From NCBI GenBank assembly GCA_000940995.1, contig CP005974.1, forward strand, positions 1,240,001 through 1,304,000: a stretch of DNA of 64,000 nt, given 5' to 3'. Of this stretch, positions 16,651-25,398 are shown one piece after another. The position numbers and the translations under genes are program-made. How positions within the stretch are numbered: position 1 is the first letter of the stretch; each line of letters starts with the position of its first letter. The notes under the pieces are model-generated. The model was given only the letters and a program-made list of their open reading frames with translations. It had not been told where the DNA came from and made no database searches. The stretch comes from Photobacterium gaetbulicola Gung47 (GTDB taxonomy: Bacteria; Pseudomonadota; Gammaproteobacteria; Enterobacterales; Vibrionaceae).

Positions 16651-16681
16651 AGTTTAGACCTTCCCCTAGGGTAAAGGTCAA
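16651..16681 (-). promoter_or_regulatory. CueR/MerR-type copper-responsive promoter
   Basis: Reading on the minus strand, a -35 TTGACC (16681-16676) and a -10 TAAACT (16656-16651) are separated by 19 bp, the over-long spacer typical of MerR-family activators. The spacer and -35 hold an imperfect dyad: GACCTTTACCC meets GGGGAAGGTC across a TA centre (16657-16679), close to the CueR site of E. coli copA. It reads into the His/Cys-rich gene, cusCBA, cupredoxin and cueP. No cueR gene lies in the window. Confidence 0.82.
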
Positions 16682-16682
16682 T

Positions 16683-16714
16683 AAAAAAGAAGTGGCTAAT
16701 GAGCCACTTCTTAT
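16683..16714 (-). terminator. Terminator of the lipoprotein gene
   Basis: An 11-bp stem AAGAAGTGGCT/AGCCACTTCTT, followed on the minus strand by TTTTTTATT. It ends only a few bases from the -35 box of the copper promoter and so insulates it from upstream transcription. Confidence 0.85.
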
Positions 16715-16735
16715 TCGTAATAACGCCTCAAACGA

Positions 16736-18094
16736 TCAGCCCGCAGGGACGGACTCAACTTCAGCGTTGAGTTTTGGCGAAGTAGCCTGTGTATCGATAA
16801 CCTCCGCTTCAGCGAGGGGGGCTTGGTCGGAACCCTGGTCAACGTCAGCTGTACTACCCGCTATTTTCGGTGCTTTTGTTTGCGTAAGGGGAGTGGTTTT
16901 AATTGGCTCGCCTGTTTGGGTGTAGGCGGCGACTAGCGAGGCGTTCAGCTCGGCAATTTTGGCTTCCAACTGGGCGACGGTTTGGTCTGCATGCTCTGTG
17001 GCTTTGTGCTGCGCAGCCAGAGAGGCTTCTAGTTCCGCCACTTTTTGTTGTTCATCCGTTAGCTGCGCCAGTAGTTGCTCAAGGTTTTGGGCACCTTCAC
17101 TCGATTGGGCCTTTTGCGCTTCGATAAGAGAGACAAGCAGCTTGCCTTGCTCACTGATTGGGTTATCGCGTAGATCCTCGCTACCCAGAGCCTTGGCAAT
17201 ATTAACCAGCATTTTCTCAAACGTCAGTACGTGGCGTTCATAGTCTTTTTCCGGAAGTGCTTTGAGCTTTTGCACCACATCGGCGATATGCTCGGCATGG
17301 TTTAGCGAGAACATGGCTTCGTCGGCTTTGTGCTCGATTTTGCCGAACGAGCGCGGCTCGGCAGCAATAAAGGCTTCTGCGGCTGTGACGCGGGTAGAGG
17401 CAACGGCTAGTGTATCCGGGGCATGCAGGGCAATATTGCTATTTTTCAACCGTGCCAACTCTTTTTGTGCCGCTGAGAGGTAAATACGGGTCACCGTTTT
17501 GACTTCAAGCGCGCGTTGTTTGCTGACCAAATCTGGCTGGCCTGACGTTGCTCTTTCAGTGCGTTCATCCGCAATATGGTTTACCAGTGTTTTGAGTTGG
17601 CTTTCTAAGCGCGCATTAGATTTTGGGTAATATTTATCGACATCTAATGACTGTAATTGGGCGCGGTAAGAGAAGGCTTCATCGAGAACCGATAATGCTT
17701 TTTCCCGGATGATTTCTGCCTTGGCAATATTGAGGTTGAATTGATTTAATGCTTCTTCGGCGGCTTGGATATTGGTTCGAGAACTGAAGAATCCTGTGCT
17801 GCTATGGGCTTTGCCCGGATCGGTTTCAAATACCGCGTAATACTCTTTGGCGTCACTGAGTGCCTTATCTGCATCCTGATAGTATTTGGTTGCAAACCAT
17901 TGAAGTTCATCTTCTTTTGCGCTATCACGCTTATCTTCTGCTTGGCGTAAACTGTGAGCAATTGAATGAATTTGAGTGGAAACGCCAGATTGATTGCTGT
18001 CGAGTGGAAGTGCTTTCGTTGCCTCGGAGTCTGATGCACAGCCCGATAGAAGTACAGTAACAGCGATCGCTGTTAGTGTTAGTCCCTTTTTCAT
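16736..18094 (-). CDS. Coiled-coil lipoprotein of unknown function
   Basis: A 452-residue predicted lipoprotein. The signal peptide MKKGLTLTAIAVTVLLSGC ends in a lipobox (LLSGC), and the following Ala-Ser rather than Asp argues for outer-membrane sorting. The body is almost all helix with repeated heptads (QQKVAELEASLAAQHKATEH and QTVAQLEAKIAELNASLVAA near the C-terminus), and a low-complexity acidic tail. I do not recognise a characterised family. Start chosen at the ATG preceded by GGAGCCGTA; the open frame extends 41 codons further upstream without support. Monocistronic. Confidence 0.78.
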   Translation of the reverse strand: MKKGLTLTAIAVTVLLSGCASDSEATKALPLDSNQSGVSTQIHSIAHSLRQAEDKRDSAKEDELQWFATKYYQDADKALSDAKEYYAVFETDPGKAHSSTGFFSSRTNIQAAEEALNQFNLNIAKAEIIREKALSVLDEAFSYRAQLQSLDVDKYYPKSNARLESQLKTLVNHIADERTERATSGQPDLVSKQRALEVKTVTRIYLSAAQKELARLKNSNIALHAPDTLAVASTRVTAAEAFIAAEPRSFGKIEHKADEAMFSLNHAEHIADVVQKLKALPEKDYERHVLTFEKMLVNIAKALGSEDLRDNPISEQGKLLVSLIEAQKAQSSEGAQNLEQLLAQLTDEQQKVAELEASLAAQHKATEHADQTVAQLEAKIAELNASLVAAYTQTGEPIKTTPLTQTKAPKIAGSTADVDQGSDQAPLAEAEVIDTQATSPKLNAEVESVPAG

Positions 18095-18460
18095 TACGGC
18101 TCCAATTGGTATATATGAGTGAAGTTTATTTATGAATATTATTAGTATTTTTAATAAAAGATTGTAGAACGATATAAATATAAGATAAACACCCAGCCGT
18201 AAAATAGTTATTTTCAAAAAAGGGGTAAGTATATTTTAGTTATCAGTGTTTATTGTTCTGCCATTTATTTGACGGCCGGTTTTATGGCAAGAATATGCTT
18301 ACCGAGCTGGGTAGATACTGACAATTGTGAGACTGAGTGGCCGGGGAGTATGCAAGCTGATAGGTTCAAGTTAACCGGGGCGTGGTAATTTTGACAGGGG
18401 GGATAGCCAAGGCTGCGGCAGGCAAGGCTATCGATATTTTCGAATTCCTAGGGACGGTTC
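18095..18460. other. AT-rich intergenic region
   Basis: The half next to the lipoprotein gene (18095-18250) is very AT-rich and should hold its promoter. The other half has a loose inverted repeat GATAGCC/GGCTATC at 18403-18433 that could end rsmS transcripts, but it has no clear U-tract. I see no gene here. Confidence 0.4.
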
Positions 18461-18634
18461 TTACTTCCCTTGCTTGGCTTTTAGTTTTGCTTCCAGATCA
18501 TTTTTGACTATCTTGATAGCCGACAGCGCGGTTTCAGGATCAATCTCGTTACTCTCTAGGAGATAAATGAGATCAACCGCCAGTTTGATGTCGTCAGGGG
18601 CGTTGTCGAGTGGTGATGAGGTCGAGTCTGTCAT
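18461..18634 (-). CDS. rsmS: RsmS-like small regulatory protein (DUF2496, YbaM)
   Basis: A 57-residue acidic-to-basic helical protein. The core LDNAPDDIKLAVDLIYLLES followed by ETALSAIKIVKNDLEAKL matches E. coli YbaM and the pectobacterial pleiotropic regulator RsmS. In E. coli ybaM lies next to priC, and here priC is two genes away on the same strand, supporting the call. I start at the ATG preceded by GTGAGCACT; a GTG three codons earlier is possible. Molecular mechanism is unclear. Confidence 0.8.
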   Translation of the reverse strand: MTDSTSSPLDNAPDDIKLAVDLIYLLESNEIDPETALSAIKIVKNDLEAKLKAKQGK

Positions 18635-18664
18635 AGTGCTCACAGGGTTGGTGAATAACGCGAA

Positions 18665-19588
18665 CTAGCGCAGTGCCAGTACATCCATGGCTGAGTATAT
18701 AAGCTGAGCGTGTAGGTTGACCAGCTGTTGGTGTTCGCTTCGGTAACCGCCACCAACGACTGCGGCGACAGGAATACCGGCGTCATGGCAATGGCTGAGT
18801 ACCAAGTGATCGCGCTGGTAGATCCCCTGGGTACAGACATTGAAGTAGCCCAACTCATCGTGCTGGTGGATATCAACCCCAGCGTCATAGATCACCATAT
18901 CGGGTTGGTGTTGCGCCAGAGCCAAGGGCAAGATCCCGCGAAAGGCATCCAGGTACTCGCGGGTGGTTGTTTCCCGCGGTAGGGCCAGATCGATATCCGA
19001 ATCAGGCTTACGGGCCGGGAAATTTTTGTCGCAGTGTACAGAAAAGGTGATGATCCTTGGATCATCTGCCAGTAGCGTTGCGGTACCGTCGCCTTGGTGG
19101 ACATCACAGTCGATGATCATGACTTTATCGATCCCGTCCAGGGTCAGGGCGTGGCGAGCTGCCAGCGCTAAATCGTTGACCAGGCAAAAGCCACTGCCAA
19201 AATCATGGTGGGCGTGGTGATAGCCGCCACTGAGGTGAATACCCAGGCCGTACTGGTAGGCTAAATCGACGGTCAATTTGGTCCCGCCAGACGAGGTCAG
19301 GGTGCGCGCGATGAGCTGCGCACTCCAAGGAAAACCAATTCGGCGCATTTGGGCTGCCGGTAGCGTGTTTCCGAACAGTCCATCAATATAGTCAGGGTGG
19401 TGGAGCTGTTTGATTTCCGCGATATCAACAGGCTGTGGGCAGTGTAACCGGAGCTGGGGATGCGAATGAAGCTTCAGCGCTTGCTCCAGATACTCATACA
19501 GCATGCGATATTTGTTGATAGGGTAGCGGTGCTCCGGCGGCAGCTCGAGCTGTGAGTATATTGGGTGGTAAACCAGATGCAGTGCCAT
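18665..19588 (-). CDS. Histone-deacetylase-superfamily hydrolase
   Basis: A 307-residue zinc-dependent amidohydrolase of the class II HDAC/AcuC type. Motifs: HLSGGYHHAHHDFGSGFCLV with the tandem active-site histidines, DCDVHQGDGT with zinc ligands Asp and His, and YDAGVDIHQHDELG with the third zinc Asp. The GGGY near the C-terminus supplies the transition-state tyrosine. Bacterial members deacetylate small amines or acetyl-lysine; the substrate here is unknown. Its ATG shares a base with the priC stop (TAATG), so it is translationally coupled to priC. Confidence 0.88.
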   Translation of the reverse strand: MALHLVYHPIYSQLELPPEHRYPINKYRMLYEYLEQALKLHSHPQLRLHCPQPVDIAEIKQLHHPDYIDGLFGNTLPAAQMRRIGFPWSAQLIARTLTSSGGTKLTVDLAYQYGLGIHLSGGYHHAHHDFGSGFCLVNDLALAARHALTLDGIDKVMIIDCDVHQGDGTATLLADDPRIITFSVHCDKNFPARKPDSDIDLALPRETTTREYLDAFRGILPLALAQHQPDMVIYDAGVDIHQHDELGYFNVCTQGIYQRDHLVLSHCHDAGIPVAAVVGGGYRSEHQQLVNLHAQLIYSAMDVLALR

Positions 19589-20139
19589 TAGCCTTTACGC
19601 TCCCGCATACTGATTTGCTTTTCAATTTTTGCCAGTGCGATTTTGCAGCGACGCAAGCGTTCGGCCAATGTCGCCGCTTCGTTTTGTAATACTTGTTGCT
19701 CATCGGCAGAGCGGCACTGGCTCAGCGCCCTCTCCTTGTGCCGCTGCATGTTCGCAAGACGTTTTGCCCAGACCTGATGCTGGGCGAGATCTTGCTTGAG
19801 TTCATAAATTGGCTTGCGTCGGCTTCTCGTTCGTTGTGGTTCATTTTTGCGGATTTGCTGTGTGGCCAGTTCCCGTTGTACCGCCTGGATTTGTGAAACA
19901 ATGCGTTCACAAATATGCTGGGTACGGCTGGGGTTGAGTTTGCCTTGGCTGTGCTCACGGCTGAGTGCCAGGATTTCTTCACGGATCTCTTCAACGCAAG
20001 GAACCAGCAGCTTGCTGCGGCAATGAAACAGCTGCTCATCAAATAGCGGGCGCTGGGCTTCTCCCCGTTTGCTATCGGTATTGGCGGCCTCGTCGGCCAA
20101 CTGGGTGGCGAGGTCTTCCAGTCGTTGGAAGTCGAGCAT
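19588..20139 (-). CDS. priC: Primosomal replication protein PriC
   Basis: A 183-residue helical, strongly basic protein. It matches PriC in layout: an N-terminal helical domain (MLDFQRLEDLATQLADEA, FDEQLFHCRSKLL), a basic linker (RTRSRRKPIYELKQDL) and a C-terminal domain with RRCKIALAKIEKQI. PriC starts replication restart by loading DnaB at stalled forks with a leading-strand gap, through SSB and Rep. It lies in a run dinG, TSUP permease, priC, HDAC-like gene. Confidence 0.83.
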   Translation of the reverse strand: MLDFQRLEDLATQLADEAANTDSKRGEAQRPLFDEQLFHCRSKLLVPCVEEIREEILALSREHSQGKLNPSRTQHICERIVSQIQAVQRELATQQIRKNEPQRTRSRRKPIYELKQDLAQHQVWAKRLANMQRHKERALSQCRSADEQQVLQNEAATLAERLRRCKIALAKIEKQISMRERKG

Positions 20140-20165
20140 GGTATGACTCCAGATTCAGCGGCCGG

Positions 20166-20939
20166 TTAAAACCAAGCCTGCAGGGCCAGTTTGATGGCCA
20201 AAATAATCACCACGGTGACAAAGACAGGCCGGATGAAACGTGCGCCGAAGCGAATGGCGGAATGGGCGCCGATATAGGCACCGATCATCAAGCAGACGCC
20301 CATTGTCAGGCCCAGTATCACATTAATATGCCCTAAGATAGCAAAGGTCACCAGCGAGGTCAGGTTACTGGTAAAGTTCATAGCCTTGGATAGCCCCGAA
20401 GCCATCAAGATATCCAACCGGTAGAGGGCCATGTTAGAGACGGTCCAGAACGCCCCGGTACCGGGGCCGGCAACGCCATCGTAGAAACCTAGGCTGGTGC
20501 CTTGTACCCACTGCTTTTTTGTCAGGCTTGCGGACTTTTCGGGCAGACTGTGGCTGTTTCCCTTTGGGTGCGGATGCCAAAGGGTATATAGCGCCGTGGC
20601 CAAGATAACCAACGGCAGCATTTTTTCCAGCCATTCGGTGGCAATCAAATCAACCACCAGGGTCCCGGCAATCGCACCAATCAGGGTCGCAACGAACGAC
20701 TGGCGCCAGAATGAAGGCGAAAAGAGCTGCTTTCTGTAGTAGGTCCAGGCGGCTGTCGACGAGGCAAATGTTGCCGCGAGCTTGTTGGTACCTAATGCTA
20801 TGTGGGGCGGTAGACCAATAGACAGCAGAGCTGGGACGGTCAGCATACCGCCACCGCCGGCAACCGCATCGATAAAACCGGCGAGTAGGGCTACCAGTCC
20901 AAGCAGGAGCCACATGCTTGGCTCAATCATGTCAATCAT
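20166..20939 (-). CDS. TSUP-family membrane permease (TauE/SafE, YfcA-like)
   Basis: A 257-residue protein with about eight membrane helices in two inverted halves. The first half carries the family signature AGFIDAVAGGGGMLTVPALL followed by LGTNKLAATFASS; the second has GFYDGVAGPGTGAFW and ASGLSKAMNFTSNLTSL. Family members move sulfite, sulfoacetate or related organic anions out of the cell; the substrate here is not clear. It starts 16 bases after dinG and ends 26 bases before priC, so all are likely cotranscribed. Confidence 0.87.
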   Translation of the reverse strand: MIDMIEPSMWLLLGLVALLAGFIDAVAGGGGMLTVPALLSIGLPPHIALGTNKLAATFASSTAAWTYYRKQLFSPSFWRQSFVATLIGAIAGTLVVDLIATEWLEKMLPLVILATALYTLWHPHPKGNSHSLPEKSASLTKKQWVQGTSLGFYDGVAGPGTGAFWTVSNMALYRLDILMASGLSKAMNFTSNLTSLVTFAILGHINVILGLTMGVCLMIGAYIGAHSAIRFGARFIRPVFVTVVIILAIKLALQAWF

Positions 20940-20955
20940 TGTTAATTACCTACAA

Positions 20956-23034
20956 TCAGACGTGTTCGATAACACGTTCGAAAGGTGGCAGCGAATCGAG
21001 CAAAGCCTTGCCATAGCGCCGGGTGATCACCCGGCGGTCGAGCAATACCACCCGACCCGAATCTTCTTCTTTGCGCAGCAAGCGGCCGACCGATTGGATC
21101 AGTTTCTTGCTGGCTTCCGGGACTGAAATTTGTAAAAACGGGTTGCCGCCCCGGCTTTCGATGTACTCGGCATGCGCTTCTTCAACTGGTGAGGTCGGCA
21201 CCGCGAATGGAATCTTGGTGATGATCAGGTTTTTGAGTAAATTACCTGGCAAATCAAGCCCTTCAGAGAAGCTTCCTGTGCCAAATAAAATACTGGTTTT
21301 ACCTTTTTGACAGTTCTCTTTATGTTTTTTTAGAATGATGTGGCGCGATTCCTCGCCTTGGATCAGCAGCTCCCAGCGATTTTTCTTCGCCAGCGGGCGT
21401 AGTTTGTCGGCCACTTGGTTCATCTGCCAATAGGACGAAAACAGTACCAGGCTAGAGGTTTCACCTTCGAGGTACTCCGGCAGGGTGTCGATAAGCAAAT
21501 CGGTAAACTTGTCAGCCTGTGGCTCCAGTGGTAGGGCCGGGATCACCAAGCGTGCGTTATTTTTGTAGTCAAACGGCGAGGCCAAGGCCAAGAACCGGGT
21601 TGCTTCCTTTTCGAAGATACCGGCCTGGCGGCAAAAATAATCAAACTGGTTCAATGCCCTTAGGGTCGCAGAAACCAAAATAGAGCCGACTGCACGGCTC
21701 CAGAGCAGTTGGTCGAGGCGGTGGCCGACTTCCAGCGGCGAGACTTCGATGATGTAGTCATTCTCCCTATCCGGACTTTTTTCTATCCAGCGGGCTAAAG
21801 GTGCCCCTTTGTCCTTGTTGGGCTGGGCCATGAGGTTCCAGACCTTTTCAAGGTTTTCCAGACGCTGCAGGTAAAAGCCAGACTCAGTAAGCGCCTGCTC
21901 ACCAACCCTTGGCAAAATTTCATTGTCTTTGCTGCGCTCGGAGATCAGGTCGTGAATTTTCCCCAGCGCCTGCAGGGCTTTCTTGCTGGCATCTTTGCAG
22001 CCCTTTGCCTCTTCTTGCAGCCATGCAGGCAGTTCACCGTGCTCAAAGCGGTAAACGCCGTCCTTGTTGAACTGGGCATCGTCGATACTGTTGGCGATCT
22101 GGCGCAGGGAGGGGATCAGCAAGGCGATATTTTCGCTCAGCGCGGTCTGGAAACGGCCTGATTTCTTGTAATCGGCCAGCTCTGCCAGTCTACCGACAGA
22201 CTGATTGAGCTTTTCTAGCCAGTTGGCGGCCCCTTTAAGGCTCGCCGCTGCCGATGAAAAGTCACGTGCAACCTGCGGCAGGTGGTGGGCCTCGTCGATG
22301 ACATAGATGGTTTTTTCCGGCTCCGGCAAGATGATACCGCCGCCCAGCTCAATATCGGCCATCAGCAGGGCATGGTTGGCAATGATGACATCGGCTTTTT
22401 CCAGGTGTTCGCGGGCCTTGGCAAATGGGCAATCCCGGTGCTTGGGCAGGCCGGCATGGCAACTGTGTTTGTCAGCGACAATCTGCTGCCAGACACGATC
22501 GGGGATGGTGGTTGGCCAGCTGTCGCGGTCACCGTCCCATTTTCCGCTCTCGCTGGCTATCAACATCCGCTTCAAAATATCTAAATCAGACTTTTTAGGT
22601 TTTTCATCCCACAAGCTAACCTGTTGATTTTCATCACTGCTACAGCTGGTTTCCAGTTTGTGGTTGCAACAATAGCGCTGTCGGCCCTTTGCCAGGATGA
22701 AGCTGAACTCTTTAGGGTAAATACGGTTAAACAGCGGCAGGTCTTTGTTGATCAGCTGCTCTTGCAGGGCAACGGTGGCCGTTGATATCAATATTTTCTT
22801 GTTATTGAACACGGCAAAAGGGATGGCTCCTAGTAGATAGGAGAGCGATTTACCGATCCCAGTGCCAGCTTCGGCAACCAGCATGCGGTGCTTGGCATGG
22901 TATTCGCCGCCCAAGGTTTTGGCAATTTCAGCCACCAGATAGTTTTGAGCCCTTCTAGGTATAAAGTTATCGAGCTGGTTGCTCAGGTTCTCGTAGCACT
23001 GCTTGATATCACTTTTTATCTGGTTGTGTAGCAT
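20956..23034 (-). CDS. dinG: ATP-dependent DNA helicase DinG
   Basis: A 692-residue XPD-like superfamily 2 helicase. Walker A is AEAGTGIGKSLSYLL (about residues 55-69), Walker B is the DEAHH box, and motif VI is QSVGRLLRKEEDSGR. The iron-sulfur domain cysteines are present (RQRYCC, HSCHAGL, DCPF). The enzyme unwinds DNA with 5'-to-3' polarity, including R-loops and D-loops. No LexA box was evident upstream, although E. coli dinG is SOS-controlled. Confidence 0.93.
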   Translation of the reverse strand: MLHNQIKSDIKQCYENLSNQLDNFIPRRAQNYLVAEIAKTLGGEYHAKHRMLVAEAGTGIGKSLSYLLGAIPFAVFNNKKILISTATVALQEQLINKDLPLFNRIYPKEFSFILAKGRQRYCCNHKLETSCSSDENQQVSLWDEKPKKSDLDILKRMLIASESGKWDGDRDSWPTTIPDRVWQQIVADKHSCHAGLPKHRDCPFAKAREHLEKADVIIANHALLMADIELGGGIILPEPEKTIYVIDEAHHLPQVARDFSSAAASLKGAANWLEKLNQSVGRLAELADYKKSGRFQTALSENIALLIPSLRQIANSIDDAQFNKDGVYRFEHGELPAWLQEEAKGCKDASKKALQALGKIHDLISERSKDNEILPRVGEQALTESGFYLQRLENLEKVWNLMAQPNKDKGAPLARWIEKSPDRENDYIIEVSPLEVGHRLDQLLWSRAVGSILVSATLRALNQFDYFCRQAGIFEKEATRFLALASPFDYKNNARLVIPALPLEPQADKFTDLLIDTLPEYLEGETSSLVLFSSYWQMNQVADKLRPLAKKNRWELLIQGEESRHIILKKHKENCQKGKTSILFGTGSFSEGLDLPGNLLKNLIITKIPFAVPTSPVEEAHAEYIESRGGNPFLQISVPEASKKLIQSVGRLLRKEEDSGRVVLLDRRVITRRYGKALLDSLPPFERVIEHV

Positions 23035-23572
23035 AACTGAAACTTCATAGGGACAGGGTGCGGCATTATAGCACGAACATCTGGATGTGACCGCTCGCAG
23101 GTTTTTGTTATTTGCCTTTTAAAAATGAGAACCAGTTCACGAAATAAGATTGAACTTGTTTCGTTGTATGTGGGGCGAGCGCTATTCAATGCTAAATCAC
23201 CACAAGTTCCTGCTCTGAGTGGTGAATTGTGCTTTTATTGTCCTTTTTTTTCTCGATTTGTAGTTTTTTATGTTGATGCTTGATGGGTTACTTTTTTATG
23301 AATAGGCTTTTTTTATATTAAAACAATGCTCAATTAGCACGCAGACGCTCTGTAAGTAACTGAATTAAATGGTTGTTGATGTTTTTTTAGTTTGAATTTA
23401 GAAGATTTGACATCAAGAGGAATATTCTGTCAGGATGAGTTCCATAAATTTCGACTCTTTGGTTTTCTTATTGCGTTATATGTTCATAAGGCATGGGAAA
23501 CTGGGGATAAAAAAAGAAAAGGAATTCTGGAAACAGGAATTCCAGTCTAAATAAGAAAAGGCAGTGGATATC
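23035..23572. other. Long intergenic region between dinG and a porin
   Basis: The 538 bases between dinG and the porin are AT-rich and have no supported protein gene. Two items stand out: an inverted repeat TCACCAC/GTGGTGA (23197-23203 and 23219-23225) followed within 30 bases by an eight-T run, which could end a small RNA; and a hairpin GGAATTC/GAATTCC (23521-23543) just before the porin ribosome site that could affect its translation. The porin promoter must also lie here. Confidence 0.4.
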
Positions 23573-24553
23573 ATGAAAAAGACTCTTCTAGCACTATCAG
23601 TACTAGCAGCAGGTTCAGCACAAGCTGGTGTAAACCTATATGACGAAAACGGTGTAATCGTTGACCTTTCAGCTGCAGCTGAAGTTCAGTACATTCAAGA
23701 ATACACACCAAACAGCGACCCGTTCCTACGTTTGGATGACGGTGACCTAGCGCTAAACACCACTATCGCGGTTAACAGCCAGTTGAATGCGGTTGCTGGT
23801 ATTGCCTTCGCATTCGAAGATAGCGATGTTAAGAACGACGAGCTATGGGTTGGTCTTGGTGGCGACTTCGGTACTGTTACTTTCGGTCGCCAGCTATTGA
23901 TTGCTGATGACTCAGGTATCGGTAAAGACTACGAGCTAGGCGGTGACGGTCTAGATTTCGTTCAGGCTGAAGGCGATCAAACTGTTAAGTACGTATACGA
24001 CAACGGCCAGTTCTACGCGGGTATTTCTGCTGTTATTGCTGAAGACAACAAAGACACAACAGCAGACACAAGCATCGTTGATGGCCGTCTAGGTGCTCGT
24101 TTCGGTAACTTCGATGCGCGTGTATACCTATACTCTGGCTCTGATGTGAGCGGCGACTTCGTTAGCTTCTTTGGTCAAAATGGTTCTTTGGACATCGACG
24201 GCTACAACCTAGAAGCGGAATACTTCATGGATGCATTCGCGCTAGCTGCCTCTTTCGGCCAGATCGAGTATGAAGATGCAACTTCTGCTAACAAAGGTAA
24301 AGTTGAAGCAGACACAGCAGCACTTGCTGGTTCATACACTATGAACCAAACTACTTTTGCTCTTGGTTACACTTACCTAGGTTGGGATGAAAAGCCAACC
24401 GCTGGTGGTAAGACTTCTGATGACGTAAACACTTTCTACGCGAACGTGACTCAGCAGCTACACAGCAATGTTAAAGCTTACGGTGAAATCGGCTACACAG
24501 ACGCTGATGACGCAGAGTTCGGCTACGTAGTAGGTATGGAAGTAGTATTCTAA
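23573..24553 (+). CDS. OmpC/OmpU-like general porin
   Basis: A 326-residue outer-membrane trimeric porin. The signal peptide MKKTLLALSVLAAGSAQA is cleaved before GVNLYDENG; the remainder alternates in beta strands and ends in the classic C-terminal aromatic (EVVF). Composition is acidic, with many Asp and Glu. Codon choice is strongly biased (CTA, GTT, GGT), typical of a highly expressed gene. I start at the ATG; an upstream GTG three codons earlier is in frame. It has a separate terminator and probably its own post-transcriptional control, given the hairpin before the ribosome site. Confidence 0.9.
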   Translation: MKKTLLALSVLAAGSAQAGVNLYDENGVIVDLSAAAEVQYIQEYTPNSDPFLRLDDGDLALNTTIAVNSQLNAVAGIAFAFEDSDVKNDELWVGLGGDFGTVTFGRQLLIADDSGIGKDYELGGDGLDFVQAEGDQTVKYVYDNGQFYAGISAVIAEDNKDTTADTSIVDGRLGARFGNFDARVYLYSGSDVSGDFVSFFGQNGSLDIDGYNLEAEYFMDAFALAASFGQIEYEDATSANKGKVEADTAALAGSYTMNQTTFALGYTYLGWDEKPTAGGKTSDDVNTFYANVTQQLHSNVKAYGEIGYTDADDAEFGYVVGMEVVF

Positions 24554-24581
24554 TCGTCTTTTTCGGTTAAAAACTCTCCTA

Positions 24582-24609
24582 AAAAGCCGCCTTCACAGGC
24601 GGCTTTTTG
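24582..24609 (+). terminator. Terminator of the first porin gene
   Basis: A stem AAAAGCCGCC/GGCGGCTTTT with a TTCACA loop and trailing T residues. Confidence 0.88.
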
Positions 24610-24660
24610 TTATCTTAGTGGTGACAAAATTGTGTTATGACAGTAAGTAAGGGATTGATA

Positions 24661-25302
24661 ATGAAAAAATGGTTAGTGACCCTTGGGCTATTGGCGCTGC
24701 CGCTGGGCGTGCAGGCCGCCACATTGAGCACCGGCAATAACATCAAGCTGCTGGTGGTCGACGGCAAAAAGGTCGATTCGTCGTTCTGGTCCGAAACTGA
24801 CAGCATCGAGCTGACGGAAGGGCGCCACCAGGTGGTGGTCCGCTTTGACGGCGAGCTCAAAGACGGCTCGAAGAGCAAAATGTATACCACACGTCCTTAC
24901 TTGTTCGAAATGGACGTCCCGAAGCAAGATGCCACCATTGTCTTGCCCCGTCTATCGACCCTGAGCCAGGCCAAAGCGTATTTCCAACGCGGCCCAGAAT
25001 GGCAGCTTGAGCTGGCGGATGGGACTTCCCGGCTCCTAAACCATGTCGAGCTGCAGGGCAAGGGCTTTGCCGCCTTCAGCGATATGGAAGCGGTCGTGGC
25101 CGAGTACAACCGCGAGCACGGTATTACCTTTGAAGAGGGGTATGCGGTCGATCTCGAGCAGGCGGCGGTGGAAGTCAGTGATAAAGGGGAAGTGAGCATC
25201 ACTGGTGATGCCTTTGTCCAGCTCAAGCTGTGGTACAGCAAGGCGAATGCGGAAGAAAGGGCTGCTTTCGAGCAATGGGTGCAGCAGCAATCAGCACCTT
25301 AA
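24661..25302 (+). CDS. DUF2057 secreted protein (YccT/CsgI-like)
   Basis: A 213-residue protein with a signal peptide (MKKWLVTLGLLALPLGVQA) and a mature DUF2057 domain: ATLSTGNNIKLLVVDGKKV, EGRHQVVVRFDGEL, PYLFEMDVP. E. coli YccT of this family is the curli-synthesis inhibitor CsgI; no curli genes are in this window, so the role here is open. AAGGGA lies 6 bases before ATG. It is independent of the upstream porin, which has its own terminator. Confidence 0.82.
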   Translation: MKKWLVTLGLLALPLGVQAATLSTGNNIKLLVVDGKKVDSSFWSETDSIELTEGRHQVVVRFDGELKDGSKSKMYTTRPYLFEMDVPKQDATIVLPRLSTLSQAKAYFQRGPEWQLELADGTSRLLNHVELQGKGFAAFSDMEAVVAEYNREHGITFEEGYAVDLEQAAVEVSDKGEVSITGDAFVQLKLWYSKANAEERAAFEQWVQQQSAP

Positions 25303-25366
25303 CACTGTTATTAGCTGCGATAACCAGCAAACAAGGTAGTCGAATATAACGAGATGTTCGAAATAA

Positions 25367-25392
25367 CAATAGGCGGGAGAGCCCGCTTATTG
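25367..25392. terminator. Shared terminator hairpin
   Basis: CAATAGGCGGG pairs with CCCGCTTATTG around AGAG, between two converging genes (the DUF2057 gene and the DksA-like gene). The T-tracts are poor, but the position suits both strands. Confidence 0.6.
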
Positions 25393-25398
25393 TCGGTG

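Noticed and set aside
23130..23160. A Fur box near the dinG start
   Set aside because: Only a short GAACCAGTTC palindrome is present; it lacks the repeated GATAAT-type units.
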